Shown piece after piece: positions 25,746 through 34,368 of a DNA stretch of 64,000 nucleotides (positions within the stretch are counted from its first letter, which is position 1; each line of letters begins with the position of its first letter). The notes beneath the pieces were generated by a model. The model saw nothing but the letters and a program-made list of their open reading frames with translations, did not search any database and was not told the DNA's origin. Made by a program: the position numbers and the translations under genes. The stretch is from Halodesulfovibrio sp. Its GTDB lineage: Bacteria > Desulfobacterota > Desulfovibrionia > Desulfovibrionales > Desulfovibrionaceae. The stretch lies in contig NZ_JAOARI010000027.1 of assembly GCF_025210605.1 (NCBI RefSeq), positions 87,870 through 151,869 on the forward strand. Direction: 5' to 3'.

Positions 25746-25777
25746 ACCGTAGCCCTGCCCCCTAGGGGGAAGGTCAA
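25746..25777 (-). promoter_or_regulatory. MerR-type promoter/operator of the choline microcompartment operon
   Basis: Read on the minus strand, a TTGACC -35 (25777-25772) is separated by 20 bp from a TACGGT -10 (25751-25746), or by 19 bp from CTACGG. The spacer contains a dyad: CCT-N-CCCCCTAGGGGG-N-AGG spans 25754-25773 with a perfect 12-bp palindrome at its centre. Long spacers filled by a dyad are the hallmark of promoters activated by MerR-family proteins. A MerR-family gene flanks the locus at 7078-7911. The promoter faces the first shell gene 410 bp away. Confidence 0.72.
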
Positions 25778-25932
25778 GATTTTTCTTTAAAATTCCCTTT
25801 TAATAGCTTTTATTGTTTTAAATCAGATATTTATAATAAATGTAACCGAATACGTTTTGGGATAGATGAAAATTACAAGTATCCTCAGAGTAAAATCCAC
25901 ACCTTCGGGCTAACATTCTGAAATACTACAAT

Positions 25933-25972
25933 AAAAAAACGCTCTTACATTTTCATGCAAGAGCGTTTTTTT
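25933..25972 (-). terminator. Intrinsic terminator downstream of the membrane-protein gene
   Basis: AAAAAAACGCTCTT / AAGAGCGTTTTTTT forms a 14-bp stem with T-runs on both strands. It lies about 240 bp after the minus-strand gene ending at 26210 and insulates the cut promoter. Confidence 0.8.
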
Positions 25973-26209
25973 ATGCGCAGTACGTTGACGCTAAGGTCAA
26001 CACCTGATTTTAATATAATAATTTTAGACAAATAGGTTAATATAACCTTTTTTACGCTATGAAAACAACCTAAAACTATCTGTGAAGATTTTCACATACC
26101 GTTTCGACACTTCATCCCTATTGCAAGGGAAAACTTCATAACAGTATTGTCACAATTTTATCACAAGTGCAGCATACTTTGATAGTTGCGGGCAAATTAT
26201 CTGCACAAG

Positions 26210-26896
26210 CTAACGTGCCCGCTGCAAATTAGCGAATGCTAAAATCACTCCCAACACAATGCCTAATGCTGCTGCAAACAGTATTCTAAAATCATGTGGC
26301 AATAAAAAAGTTACTGTATGAGCCGGAATCCAAAAAAGCGGAATTGTTTTTTTGAAAACAAAGCCCCACTGAATATCCCAGTTAATAGCGTTAAATTGCT
26401 TCTTCATATCAATTGGAATGAGGAGAGAGCTTAACCGTCCGGCATTGTCGCTAATGTGCCCGTCAGTAATTTTATGCATCGTCATAAACACTGGAGCAAA
26501 AATTGTATTCAAGCAAACACTTATGCTGCATGCAATAACAGCCTTAGCTGCAAAAGAACCAGAATGAGTAAGTTCTGCTAACCCCAACGAGACAAAAAGC
26601 GTAGGAACACCTGCGATAAAAATTCCAAACGCAGCTTTAATGACTACCCCAAGCAATCCCCATACGATCATTTTAGGCAGTACACCGAATCCTTTTTTCC
26701 AATACTTCCCGGATACAATCCGCAGGGCAAGACATTCACCAAATGTAGCAAGCACGGCGAACTTGGCAAAGCTCATAAGATATCCATGCCTCTGAGTCGC
26801 CTGCATAAACATGTCACCCAAGGCAGGCACACCGACCAGTAGCAGAAGAATCCCTGCAACACTTAATAGCACAAACTTATCCGCTCGAGTCATCAT
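26210..26896 (-). CDS. Multi-pass membrane protein of unknown function
   Basis: A 228-aa protein with about five hydrophobic segments and no recognised catalytic motif. The C-terminal part (TIPLFWIPAHTVTFLLPHDF then RILFAAALGIVLGVILA) has the W-x-P...FLP..R-x-LF pattern seen in Mpv17/PMP22-like proteins, but the similarity is weak and I do not claim the family. GAAGGTGA precedes tandem ATG codons at 26896 and 26893. It is a single gene between two intergenic regions with no functional clue from neighbours. Confidence 0.82.
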   Translation of the reverse strand: MMTRADKFVLLSVAGILLLLVGVPALGDMFMQATQRHGYLMSFAKFAVLATFGECLALRIVSGKYWKKGFGVLPKMIVWGLLGVVIKAAFGIFIAGVPTLFVSLGLAELTHSGSFAAKAVIACSISVCLNTIFAPVFMTMHKITDGHISDNAGRLSSLLIPIDMKKQFNAINWDIQWGFVFKKTIPLFWIPAHTVTFLLPHDFRILFAAALGIVLGVILAFANLQRAR

Positions 26897-27375
26897 CAAC
26901 CTTCACCTTCCAACTGCTCATTTTTACGGTACGTTCCAGCAATATTCCATATAGTCCCTGTAGGAGTCTGTTTCTAACTTGCCTGCGCGAGGCTTCAAGA
27001 CTGCTTATTCTTACAAGGCAGAAGCCAATATCTGTTGAAGCCTAGCAGCGCTCCATCGTTTTTTTACAGATACCGAATAAAAAAAAGAGAACAGCAGCAA
27101 AGCCTTACCATTGAAACACACACTCTAAAAAACCGACTATGAACCTGTTACGTAGTAATTGACGCAACGGTCAAGCTGAATGAGCTGCTATTCGAAAAAA
27201 GCTCTTGTAAAATGTTGCGCAGTTATGGGCGAGCTTTTTCGCAATAGTGCCTAAAGCCCCCCCCTCCACGCAGGCACTAGTCAGAACACTAAATACAGTA
27301 ACTACATATCCACTTCTTCCCGCACAGTGACATATTGAAAAGTTATGTTTTTTTTTAATCTTACGAAAAACTCCC
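26897..27375. other. Intergenic region with inverted repeats
   Basis: No gene is supported in this 479-bp region. It holds an AGGCTTCA / TGAAGCCT inverted repeat near 26989-27052 enclosing a CTGC / GCAG pair, and a terminator-like GAAAAAAGCTC / GAGCTTTTTC stem with a 26-nt loop at 27193-27240. The latter lies downstream of nothing obvious on plus; on minus it would lie upstream of no gene. A short structured RNA is possible but unproven. Confidence 0.4.
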
Positions 27376-27804
27376 CTACACCCCTTCCAACAGTCTCACT
27401 CGGGCTTTAAATTTGAGAGATACCGGAAGATCAGAATACTTGTTCCAGAACAACAGATAATAGTTTCCTCCCTTGCGGACATCGGTTTGGAGAGCGAACA
27501 TGCCATCCACTCGTGCCATTAAAAGAGGGTCACTGATCTTTGGAAATTTTTTCATCTGCGCTTCACTCAAAACTAGACACATGATCGGTCCTTGACTCTG
27601 AATGCCTATGGCAAGCTCAACATTGTCGTTCATGTTTCGCATACGGGCTACAGCCCATTTACCACTCTTAACAGTCAATTCTTTTTCAACAACAGCTTCT
27701 TTTCGTCCTATAGATTCTTTTGCTTGCGCAGCACTACCCATGCAAAACAGTACAGCGAAAAGACACGCTACCGTGTATCCAAAAATCTTTTTTCCGTTGA
27801 ACAT
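27376..27804 (-). CDS. Small exported protein, 142 aa, last gene of the secretion locus
   Basis: The protein starts with a clear Sec signal peptide (basic MFNGKKIF, hydrophobic YTVACLFAVLFCMGS, AQA cleavage site near residue 27). The mature part of about 115 residues is mostly beta strand (VELAIGIQSQGPIMCLVLSE, GGNYYLLFWNKYSDLPV), which suggests a small beta-sandwich periplasmic protein. I do not recognise a family. AGGAGAAGAGG directly precedes the ATG at 27804, so longer upstream starts, which would overlap the SecA-like gene, are rejected. It starts 46 bp after that gene and may be an accessory of the export system. Confidence 0.82.
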   Translation of the reverse strand: MFNGKKIFGYTVACLFAVLFCMGSAAQAKESIGRKEAVVEKELTVKSGKWAVARMRNMNDNVELAIGIQSQGPIMCLVLSEAQMKKFPKISDPLLMARVDGMFALQTDVRKGGNYYLLFWNKYSDLPVSLKFKARVRLLEGV

Positions 27805-27850
27805 CCTCTTCTCCTGATTTTCTAAATTTTCTATTGGCTGCATCCCGCAA

Positions 27851-29827
27851 TTATCCTCCGGGTAGCGAAAGGTGTTTATCCAGCCAGTCGTCACTACGCA
27901 AAATAGCAAGTCTCTGCTTGGCGCTTCGGTGTTCAGAAACCTGTTGCAGAAAAGTTACCACCCGCCTTAAGAACCAACTCGCTTTATACGTATGTGCAGA
28001 ACAAAATGACTTAAATGAGGTGACAACAAAACGAGGAAGAATTCGAACAAACAACGCATCCTCAAGTGAGGCATAGATGAGCACACTTCCCGGATCACCC
28101 TGCCTGCCGGAACGACCAAAGAGCTGACGATCAACCCGCGCGCTGTCCTGCGGTTCAACGGAAATGACAAATAAGCCACCAAGCTTAACAACACCTTCCT
28201 GAAGCTTGATATCCGTCCCGCGTCCAGCCATGTTTGTCGCAATGGTCAAAGCATTCTTCTTACCACCGTCGGCGACAATCCGAGCCTCTTCCTCATGGCG
28301 CACCGCATTCAGCACTTCATATTCAAGCCCTGCCTGCTGAAATTTCTCAGCCAGAGTTTCACTCATATGCACAGTACGAGTGCCAATAAGCAATGGTTGA
28401 CCCGTGGCATGAATGCTTTTCACTTCCTCCACAATGGCAGACAGCTTACTCTCAGACGTAAGAAAGAAACGCCATGGCAATTCCTTGCGCTGGATTGGTC
28501 GATGCGTTGGAATACGTACAAAAGGCATATGGTAGATGCTCCAGAACTCACCGCCCGCTTCTTTCACTGTCCCGCTCATGCCACCTATTTTTGTGAACAG
28601 CCTAAAAAATCGCTGGTAGCTCATTTTAGCAAGAGTCTTGGTAGGCGCAGAAATCGCAACTTCTTCTTTTGCCTCAAGAGCTTGATGCAGACCTATACTC
28701 AAATTTTTAAGAGGTGTAAGACGTCCAGTAAGGGTGTCGAGCAGAACAATTTTTCCGTCTAGCACGACATAATGCTCATCCTTGATGAACATCTCCCGTG
28801 CTTGAAGAGCAAGATTGAGAAGCTCTTTACTACGTTCGGTGCCCTGCCATATTGTCGGCAGCGTTGCAGCAATTTCACGAACCTTTTCCCGCCCTTTCTG
28901 AGTCCATACCACCTCTCTGTATTGCCAGTTAATCGTATAGTGCTCATCTTTTTTAAGCTCTTTAGCACCTTGATATGCAGCAAGGGTGGCTCCTTCAAGA
29001 GTCATATTCTCCTGCGGCACAGAAATAATAAGTGGAGTTACTGCCTCATCCACGAGCACACTGTCTGCTTCATCAATTATGACAGCATACAACCCTCGCA
29101 ACGCCAAACCATCCTGTTCTGAACGATTCGGCATCAACGTGTGAACGATTGCACGACTTAAGTCGTCCCCTTTTTTTCCAATCTTAATACGATCACGAAG
29201 ATAATCACCAAGCAGTTCCTTACCAGTCGTATAAACCACCTCTGGCACATACGCCTGTGAACGCTCTGGATGCGGGGTATCGCCGGTAACGAATCCTACA
29301 CGCAACCCGCATCCTTCGAACAGCGGAGTCATTTCTTCAGCATCGCGCTGTGCCAGATAATCGTTGGAGGTAAGAACATGAACAGGCTTTCCGGCAGAAG
29401 CCATCAAAATAGCGGCAACAGCTGATGAAAGACTTTTTCCTTCACCTGTAGCCATTTCTGCCAGCGCACCATCATGAATAACTATGGCTCCGACAAGTTG
29501 CACCGGATACGGGCGCATACCGACTGTACGAAAACTCAATTCGCACACATGCGCCAGAATAGCATCGACCAATTCTGAATCCGGCTCCAGTGTTTCGCGA
29601 TATTCAAAGCGTAACTCTTCAAGCCGTGCTCTAAGCGCATCATCAGACGCATCGAGTTGTTCAGATACAGCAACAATGGTTGCAGCCCGCTCCATAAGTC
29701 GTTCGACTTGGAATTTTCGCTCCACCCATTTTCTTTTGCAGCGATGCACAAGGGAATCCACCCCCAAATACACGGGGCGCGGTTCAGGTACACGAACCTT
29801 AAAACGATCTTCAAAGGGAAGACTCAC
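27851..29827 (-). CDS. SecA-like translocase ATPase, shortened
   Basis: A 658-aa DEAD-type motor of the SecA family. The Q-motif MRPYPVQLVGA is at about 104-114, Walker A ATGEGKS at 126-132, DEAD at 252-255 in VIIDEADSVLVDEAVTP, a NMAGRGTDIKL motif and the arginine-finger region QLFGRSGRQGDPGS near residue 570. Housekeeping SecA is about 830-900 aa. This protein ends soon after nucleotide-binding domain 2 and lacks most of the helical wing/scaffold tail and the C-terminal Zn-binding CxCxnCH. The GTG start overlaps the stop of the M50/HlyD gene by 4 bp, so the two are made together. It is likely a dedicated motor for the giant protein. Confidence 0.93.
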   Translation of the reverse strand: MSLPFEDRFKVRVPEPRPVYLGVDSLVHRCKRKWVERKFQVERLMERAATIVAVSEQLDASDDALRARLEELRFEYRETLEPDSELVDAILAHVCELSFRTVGMRPYPVQLVGAIVIHDGALAEMATGEGKSLSSAVAAILMASAGKPVHVLTSNDYLAQRDAEEMTPLFEGCGLRVGFVTGDTPHPERSQAYVPEVVYTTGKELLGDYLRDRIKIGKKGDDLSRAIVHTLMPNRSEQDGLALRGLYAVIIDEADSVLVDEAVTPLIISVPQENMTLEGATLAAYQGAKELKKDEHYTINWQYREVVWTQKGREKVREIAATLPTIWQGTERSKELLNLALQAREMFIKDEHYVVLDGKIVLLDTLTGRLTPLKNLSIGLHQALEAKEEVAISAPTKTLAKMSYQRFFRLFTKIGGMSGTVKEAGGEFWSIYHMPFVRIPTHRPIQRKELPWRFFLTSESKLSAIVEEVKSIHATGQPLLIGTRTVHMSETLAEKFQQAGLEYEVLNAVRHEEEARIVADGGKKNALTIATNMAGRGTDIKLQEGVVKLGGLFVISVEPQDSARVDRQLFGRSGRQGDPGSVLIYASLEDALFVRILPRFVVTSFKSFCSAHTYKASWFLRRVVTFLQQVSEHRSAKQRLAILRSDDWLDKHLSLPGG

Positions 29828-31971
29828 AGCTGATACCTCTTCTGCAAGAACTGCTTTACGTATAGCGACAATCGTTCCGCCAGAGACCGCGGTGCCATTT
29901 CAATACCAGCTTTTCCAATGCGCCCCTCAGCCACCGAGACAACATCAGGAACAAGCGTATCCACCTCCAGCAGATAAAACGGCTCGGCAGCCCTCACACC
30001 TTCGCTAGCTTGCGACGCGAGTGGAATGTCACCGCCCCCCATCCAGCCAAGTGCAGCGGAAGGTAACTCTTCGTGGTAATGTGGTAACAACTTCCAGTGT
30101 GTCGACTTAAGTTCCGTATCAGCTTGCCCTTTAATTCTAATGCTGACAGCGCGGATTTCTCCATCAAACAGTGAGGACGCATCTTCCTGAGGAATAACAG
30201 CGTTAAACCGGAAGTCATCGGTCGAAATAATCCGTCCTAAATTATGCCCCTTAGCCAACCATTGGTTACGAATAGTTTCTGCATCCGGCAAAACCCAAAG
30301 TCCGTCGCGTCCTGCTCTTATTACCAGATTCTGTTTCCTAATCCCAAGCTGCCTAATCAGCTCTACAAGAGCTTGCCTGCGCTTCTCAACAGGCGCACGA
30401 TCCAGCCCCATACGACTGATATCCTGCTTTTTAAGAATGGCTAACTGCTTCAGCTGCGTCCGCGCCTTTTGTATTTGGAAGTCAATTTCAGGACTCGACA
30501 GCAAAACAAGCACTTGCCCTTTTTCCACCTTTTTTCCAGGGGTAGCGCACAGATCTACAACTTGTCCGGCTGAGTTAACGATGACGCTATGAGCTTCGCG
30601 AGATTCAAGCACGCCAGAAGCTATAATGTCATATGGCAGCGGAACCATAACTACAAAGAGCAACACCGCCCCAAATCCCGTGGTCGTAAGCAACAACGCA
30701 CGAGTTCTCACCCCGCGCAGCGATGGGCTTTTAACAAGAAACTTTATGAATCCGAAAAGTGGCTTAGCAATACTGGAAGCTACCATGAATGCACCTACCA
30801 GCAACCCGACAATAAAGTAGTTATCAGCAAGGAACATGCTGATGCCAAGCACCAGAAAAACTCGATACACGGAACTGGAAATACCGTAAGCTGTCATCCA
30901 GAAGCCTTCACCCTGCGAGCGGTGGGCAAGCTTTACTCCGCGCACTCTGAACAAATACTTCTTACAGAGGTTGAACACATGATCGCGGCTACGCTGGTAG
31001 ATATTCGGAACTTCCAGAAAATCGACTAAAATATAGTACCCATCAAATCGCATTAATGGGTTAGCGTTAAATAGCAAGGTCGAGACGGTAGCGGCACACA
31101 TCATGTTAAAGGCGATTGTATGCACAAGCCCCGGTGGTGACCATGCCCACACCATGCAACAAACTGCTCCCATGAATAGCTCTACAAGGATACCAGCAGC
31201 ACTCACCAGCATGCGCTGCCATTTATTGTTCAATGCCCATGAAGAAGTCGCATCCACGTACGGCAACGGAGCAAAAAATAAAAACATTATCCCGACTGAC
31301 GTGACATGCCCGCCAAACCGCTTGCACATGGCAGCGTGTCCGGTCTCATGAACAATTTTAAGCAGCACCAGTCCGGCATAGAGAGGAATCAAGTTATCAG
31401 GTTCCAGAACAGACGATGCGCCGTACCCGATCTCGTTTGCATATTGAAAAGCAACAAAGACACCACAACATACAACAAGAAACCAGATTATTGCTCCAAC
31501 CACACTAATGAGCACTTTCCACAGCGGCATAAGAGCACTTAACATGCCATCAGGATTGAATAATCCAAAGCGGATAAAAAGGATGTTCATCCATTTTTGA
31601 CGCCGCGCCTTGCGTTCTTTTTCGTCCTGCTGTTCAAAAAGCTTTGCGGTATCAGCTTCTTCTTCAAAGTAAATGAGATTAGCCTTGGACAGCTCAATAA
31701 GCATGGAAATTACATCTTCCTGCCCCGGACCATGCTCCGGATTCTCCTCCAAAGCCTTCAGCCATGCTTCTTCAATAGTCTGAGTAAAATCAAGACGAAT
31801 CAGAAAATCATAATAGGTAGGAGTCAGACGAAAAAAATTACCGGTAAATGGGTCATGCAACACATACCAGTCTTCCCCGCGATAGTTTTGGAGTCTGGCG
31901 CTAACAGTCGGTCGCAAACAGGCGCGAACCTTGCTGACCCTATGCCAGTTTTCGCTAAATGTTTTTCCCAT
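29824..31971 (-). CDS. PqqD-like / M50 zinc protease / HlyD fusion membrane protein
   Basis: A 715-aa fusion. Residues 15-105 resemble a PqqD-like winged helix (WYVLHDPFTGNFFRLTPTYYDFL), the fold that binds leader peptides in peptide-maturation systems. Residues 150-460 hold several membrane spans with an intact M50 site: HETGH at 208-212 and NPLMRFDGYY with Asp310. Residues 470-700 are an HlyD-like adaptor (biotinyl-lipoyl half GQVVDLCATPGKKVEKGQVLVLL, then a barrel). This predicts an inner-membrane protease joined to a periplasmic adaptor. It begins 1 nt after the GAF-HlyD stop and overlaps the SecA-like start. It may bind, cleave and hand over the giant protein. Confidence 0.9.
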   Translation of the reverse strand: MGKTFSENWHRVSKVRACLRPTVSARLQNYRGEDWYVLHDPFTGNFFRLTPTYYDFLIRLDFTQTIEEAWLKALEENPEHGPGQEDVISMLIELSKANLIYFEEEADTAKLFEQQDEKERKARRQKWMNILFIRFGLFNPDGMLSALMPLWKVLISVVGAIIWFLVVCCGVFVAFQYANEIGYGASSVLEPDNLIPLYAGLVLLKIVHETGHAAMCKRFGGHVTSVGIMFLFFAPLPYVDATSSWALNNKWQRMLVSAAGILVELFMGAVCCMVWAWSPPGLVHTIAFNMMCAATVSTLLFNANPLMRFDGYYILVDFLEVPNIYQRSRDHVFNLCKKYLFRVRGVKLAHRSQGEGFWMTAYGISSSVYRVFLVLGISMFLADNYFIVGLLVGAFMVASSIAKPLFGFIKFLVKSPSLRGVRTRALLLTTTGFGAVLLFVVMVPLPYDIIASGVLESREAHSVIVNSAGQVVDLCATPGKKVEKGQVLVLLSSPEIDFQIQKARTQLKQLAILKKQDISRMGLDRAPVEKRRQALVELIRQLGIRKQNLVIRAGRDGLWVLPDAETIRNQWLAKGHNLGRIISTDDFRFNAVIPQEDASSLFDGEIRAVSIRIKGQADTELKSTHWKLLPHYHEELPSAALGWMGGGDIPLASQASEGVRAAEPFYLLEVDTLVPDVVSVAEGRIGKAGIEMAPRSLAERLSLYVKQFLQKRYQL

Positions 31972-31972
31972 G

Positions 31973-33781
31973 TTACATCCAGAAATGCAGTTGCAGATAA
32001 TCTATAGCGTCATGGGTTAAAATCCACCACGGAGAACGGTATCCCACATCAAATTTTGCTACGCCGCTCATCCCCGGACGCCACCAGCTTAATCGTTCAT
32101 CCATGAGCTTAGCCTGAACCATAAATACGTTTGCGCCCTTATCTACTATCGCAAGAGGGACAATTTTTTCTACGCGCACACGATATTTTTGCTCAGGATT
32201 ACCTACAAACGAAATGTCTGCCTCAAATCCGGGACGAATCTCACTGATCTCTTTTTCGTTGACGGCTATTTCAGCGTATAAATTTTCCAGAGAAGCAACA
32301 GTCATAAGTTCTTCCCCCTGCCTGACGGGTGCACCTATACGGGTACGTAAATCCCCAGATGCGACAACACCATCAAATGGAGCAGCAACCTTAGCCTGCT
32401 TTAAATAAAACGCGATGCGCTCCATTTCAGCAAAAGCTTCTTCTTCCATTGCCTTGGCGATACGCATGTCAGCAAGCGACTTAGACGCTCTAGCCTTCTC
32501 TGCTTCATGCCGATGGCGTGCAAGCTTAGCCACAACCTCGGACTGATCTAACAGCAACTCGCGGGTATCAAGTTCCAGTAATAAATCACCGGCAGCCACA
32601 ACGTCTCCGGGTTCAACAGGGGCGTTATCGATATATCCATCCACCGGAGCAGTTACATGTATGGAGTTCTGCGCTTTCAATATGAATGTTCCATCTACCG
32701 AATGAGGCCAAACTCCGGCAAAAAGATACACAATGAGCGCCAACGCAGCTATGAACGCAAATTTTTTACATGTCCCTTCGGGGCTAATCAGCTTTTTACC
32801 GAAATCAGTAACCTTAGACCAAATGCGCGCACCAAGCCATTTATCCTGCAATTCTAAACGACTCAGCCAGAGTGATGTTTGCTCAAGCAACAGTCGCAAA
32901 CGCCAAACTTCATCATCGCTGAATGGTACACCTTCTCGCTCACAGGTCATGACGCCTATTGTTTCGCCATCGCAACGTATCGGTAACGAAACAAGGTTCC
33001 CCACTCGCCGAAGACCGGCATATGTCTCGTGCGCACGGACAGCTGACGAAGAACCTTCTTTACGCGGCCATACAATTTCAGCCTCCTGAATAGCAGCTTC
33101 TTCCATAGCTGCCTCAAGCTCCCATACAGCTTTCGCTTTCTCTTCAAATGACTCAAGGTTGCTGATGGCTTTGATTTTAATTTTCTTACCATTCAACCAG
33201 CCGATGCTCACTTGCCCACAGCGAAACAACGCAGCGCAGGAGTTACACATACGCATAACTGCCAGCTTGAATTTTTCGTCTTTTGCTACATCGCCCACAA
33301 GTTGAAAGAGTTCCCCCATGAACACAACATCATGGCGAGCTTGCTTGTACTGTCGGGAAATTTGAAAGAATGAAGGGATAGATGCAGCAAGTAAAAGAGA
33401 GGACGGGTCCGGCAGAGACACAACTTCCGGTGCGAGGCATGCGAGCAAAACTGGTGGTGCTTCCTGCGGGCCTACGTCAATACGGATGGCAAGCACTACA
33501 TCATTCCCAACCCTGCCCGTGGCAGTACTTTCGCGCAGGGCAGTCTCAGCAAGAGTCGCCAGCGCCTCCGTCATAGGCCAATTTTTTTCCGGTGGAACCC
33601 ATGCGTGCGCTACCTTCCAGTAATCTCCGACCTTTCCTGCCAGAATCGCCTTGTCTGCACCGCACATGGCTGCAAATTGGCGTACATACTGTTCCCAAAA
33701 AATCTTAACATCAGCCCCTGATCGGGCAAGATCAGCAAGAGAATTTACAAACTCCCGCAATTCCTGTGTGACTTTTGCCAT
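31973..33781 (-). CDS. GAF-domain / membrane span / HlyD adaptor fusion
   Basis: A 602-aa protein with a cytoplasmic N-terminal half of two GAF-like regions (about 15-145 and 155-310; the second includes GNLVSLPIRCDGETIGVMTCER). One membrane span follows (KKFAFIAALALIVYLFAGVWP, about 345-365), then a periplasmic HlyD-type adaptor (GTFILKAQNSIHVTAPVDGY, a coiled-coil hairpin, AAPFDGVVASGDL and the barrel). Joining a ligand-sensing module to an export adaptor is unusual and suggests gating by a cytoplasmic signal. It is the first gene of the second transcription unit in the locus, after a terminator, and is tightly linked to the M50/HlyD gene. Confidence 0.9.
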   Translation of the reverse strand: MAKVTQELREFVNSLADLARSGADVKIFWEQYVRQFAAMCGADKAILAGKVGDYWKVAHAWVPPEKNWPMTEALATLAETALRESTATGRVGNDVVLAIRIDVGPQEAPPVLLACLAPEVVSLPDPSSLLLAASIPSFFQISRQYKQARHDVVFMGELFQLVGDVAKDEKFKLAVMRMCNSCAALFRCGQVSIGWLNGKKIKIKAISNLESFEEKAKAVWELEAAMEEAAIQEAEIVWPRKEGSSSAVRAHETYAGLRRVGNLVSLPIRCDGETIGVMTCEREGVPFSDDEVWRLRLLLEQTSLWLSRLELQDKWLGARIWSKVTDFGKKLISPEGTCKKFAFIAALALIVYLFAGVWPHSVDGTFILKAQNSIHVTAPVDGYIDNAPVEPGDVVAAGDLLLELDTRELLLDQSEVVAKLARHRHEAEKARASKSLADMRIAKAMEEEAFAEMERIAFYLKQAKVAAPFDGVVASGDLRTRIGAPVRQGEELMTVASLENLYAEIAVNEKEISEIRPGFEADISFVGNPEQKYRVRVEKIVPLAIVDKGANVFMVQAKLMDERLSWWRPGMSGVAKFDVGYRSPWWILTHDAIDYLQLHFWM

Positions 33782-33915
33782 GTGAACTCTTTACCCATAT
33801 CGCATTGGCGCGCTTCGGTATTGCTCCGAAAATTTTGCACCTTGCTACAGGGTTCAAAACTTATAGAACCGTCTTAATACGTTCGCTGCCAGCCATGGCA
33901 GCATCTATCCAAAAA

Positions 33916-33955
33916 GAAAAACGCCGGTCACCGAAAATGGCTACCGGCGTTTTTC
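33916..33955 (-). terminator. Intrinsic terminator after the DUF3467 gene
   Basis: AAAAACGCCGGT / ACCGGCGTTTTT forms a 12-bp stem with a 14-nt loop and a T-run on minus, 22 bp after the DUF3467 stop. It splits the locus into two units. Confidence 0.9.
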
Positions 33956-33976
33956 TTAACCAGACTCAATCAGCAG

Positions 33977-34291
33977 CTATTCAGCGTTTTTCTTTTCGAA
34001 CTCTTCCAAAGTCTTGGTGAGTACAGCATGAAAACGCTTAGCAGTTGCAGGGGTCATGATAATTCGATCAGAAAGGCTCACAAGAACATCTTTCTGTGCA
34101 TTATTCCAAGCCTGACTGGTACCGAAAAGCAACATAATTTCATCACTGGTTGTAGCAACGTTAGCAATGTTAGCGTATTCGCTTTTCATGTTGCGATCAT
34201 CCCAAATAATCTTGCCAGCAACAGCATCTGGATTTTCAACACCCTGAAGGTTCTCGTCTTTTATTTCTTGTCCGTTCTTTTTTTCTTCCAT
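33977..34291 (-). CDS. DUF3467 family protein
   Basis: A 104-aa cytoplasmic protein with the DUF3467 pattern: YANIANVATTSDEIMLLFG, then a linker and VSLSDRIIMTPATAKRFHAVL. The function of the family is unknown. The ATG at 34291 has GGAGAG 7 nt upstream; an earlier in-frame start at 34309 is less likely. It is 78 bp downstream of the periplasmic adaptor gene and precedes the terminator, so it shares a transcript with tolC-like and adaptor genes. A chaperone-like role for the giant protein is conceivable but unsupported. Confidence 0.85.
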   Translation of the reverse strand: MEEKKNGQEIKDENLQGVENPDAVAGKIIWDDRNMKSEYANIANVATTSDEIMLLFGTSQAWNNAQKDVLVSLSDRIIMTPATAKRFHAVLTKTLEEFEKKNAE

Positions 34292-34368
34292 CTCATCTCT
34301 CCATTTCAATTCGAAATCATAAATTACAAAAGGAACAAATATGCACTAACGCTGTGCCGAGAGGACAG

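Larger units (their letters stand above)
25337..26209. other. Long leader and intergenic region upstream of the cut operon
   Basis: This 873-bp region has no supported gene. It contains the MerR-type promoter (25746-25777), an approximately 400-nt untranslated leader and the terminator of the upstream membrane-protein gene (25933-25972). The leader has a CCGTTAG / CTAACGG hairpin at 25644-25660 followed by TTT on minus. It also has a weaker CTCAA / TTGAG hairpin at 25421-25435 followed about ten bases later by TTTTTT on minus. These may allow attenuation. Confidence 0.55.

Noticed and set aside
27193..27240. Terminator-like repeat in the 26.9-27.4 kb gap
   Set aside because: The loop is long (26 nt) and no gene ends nearby in the right direction; kept only as a note in the intergenic entry.
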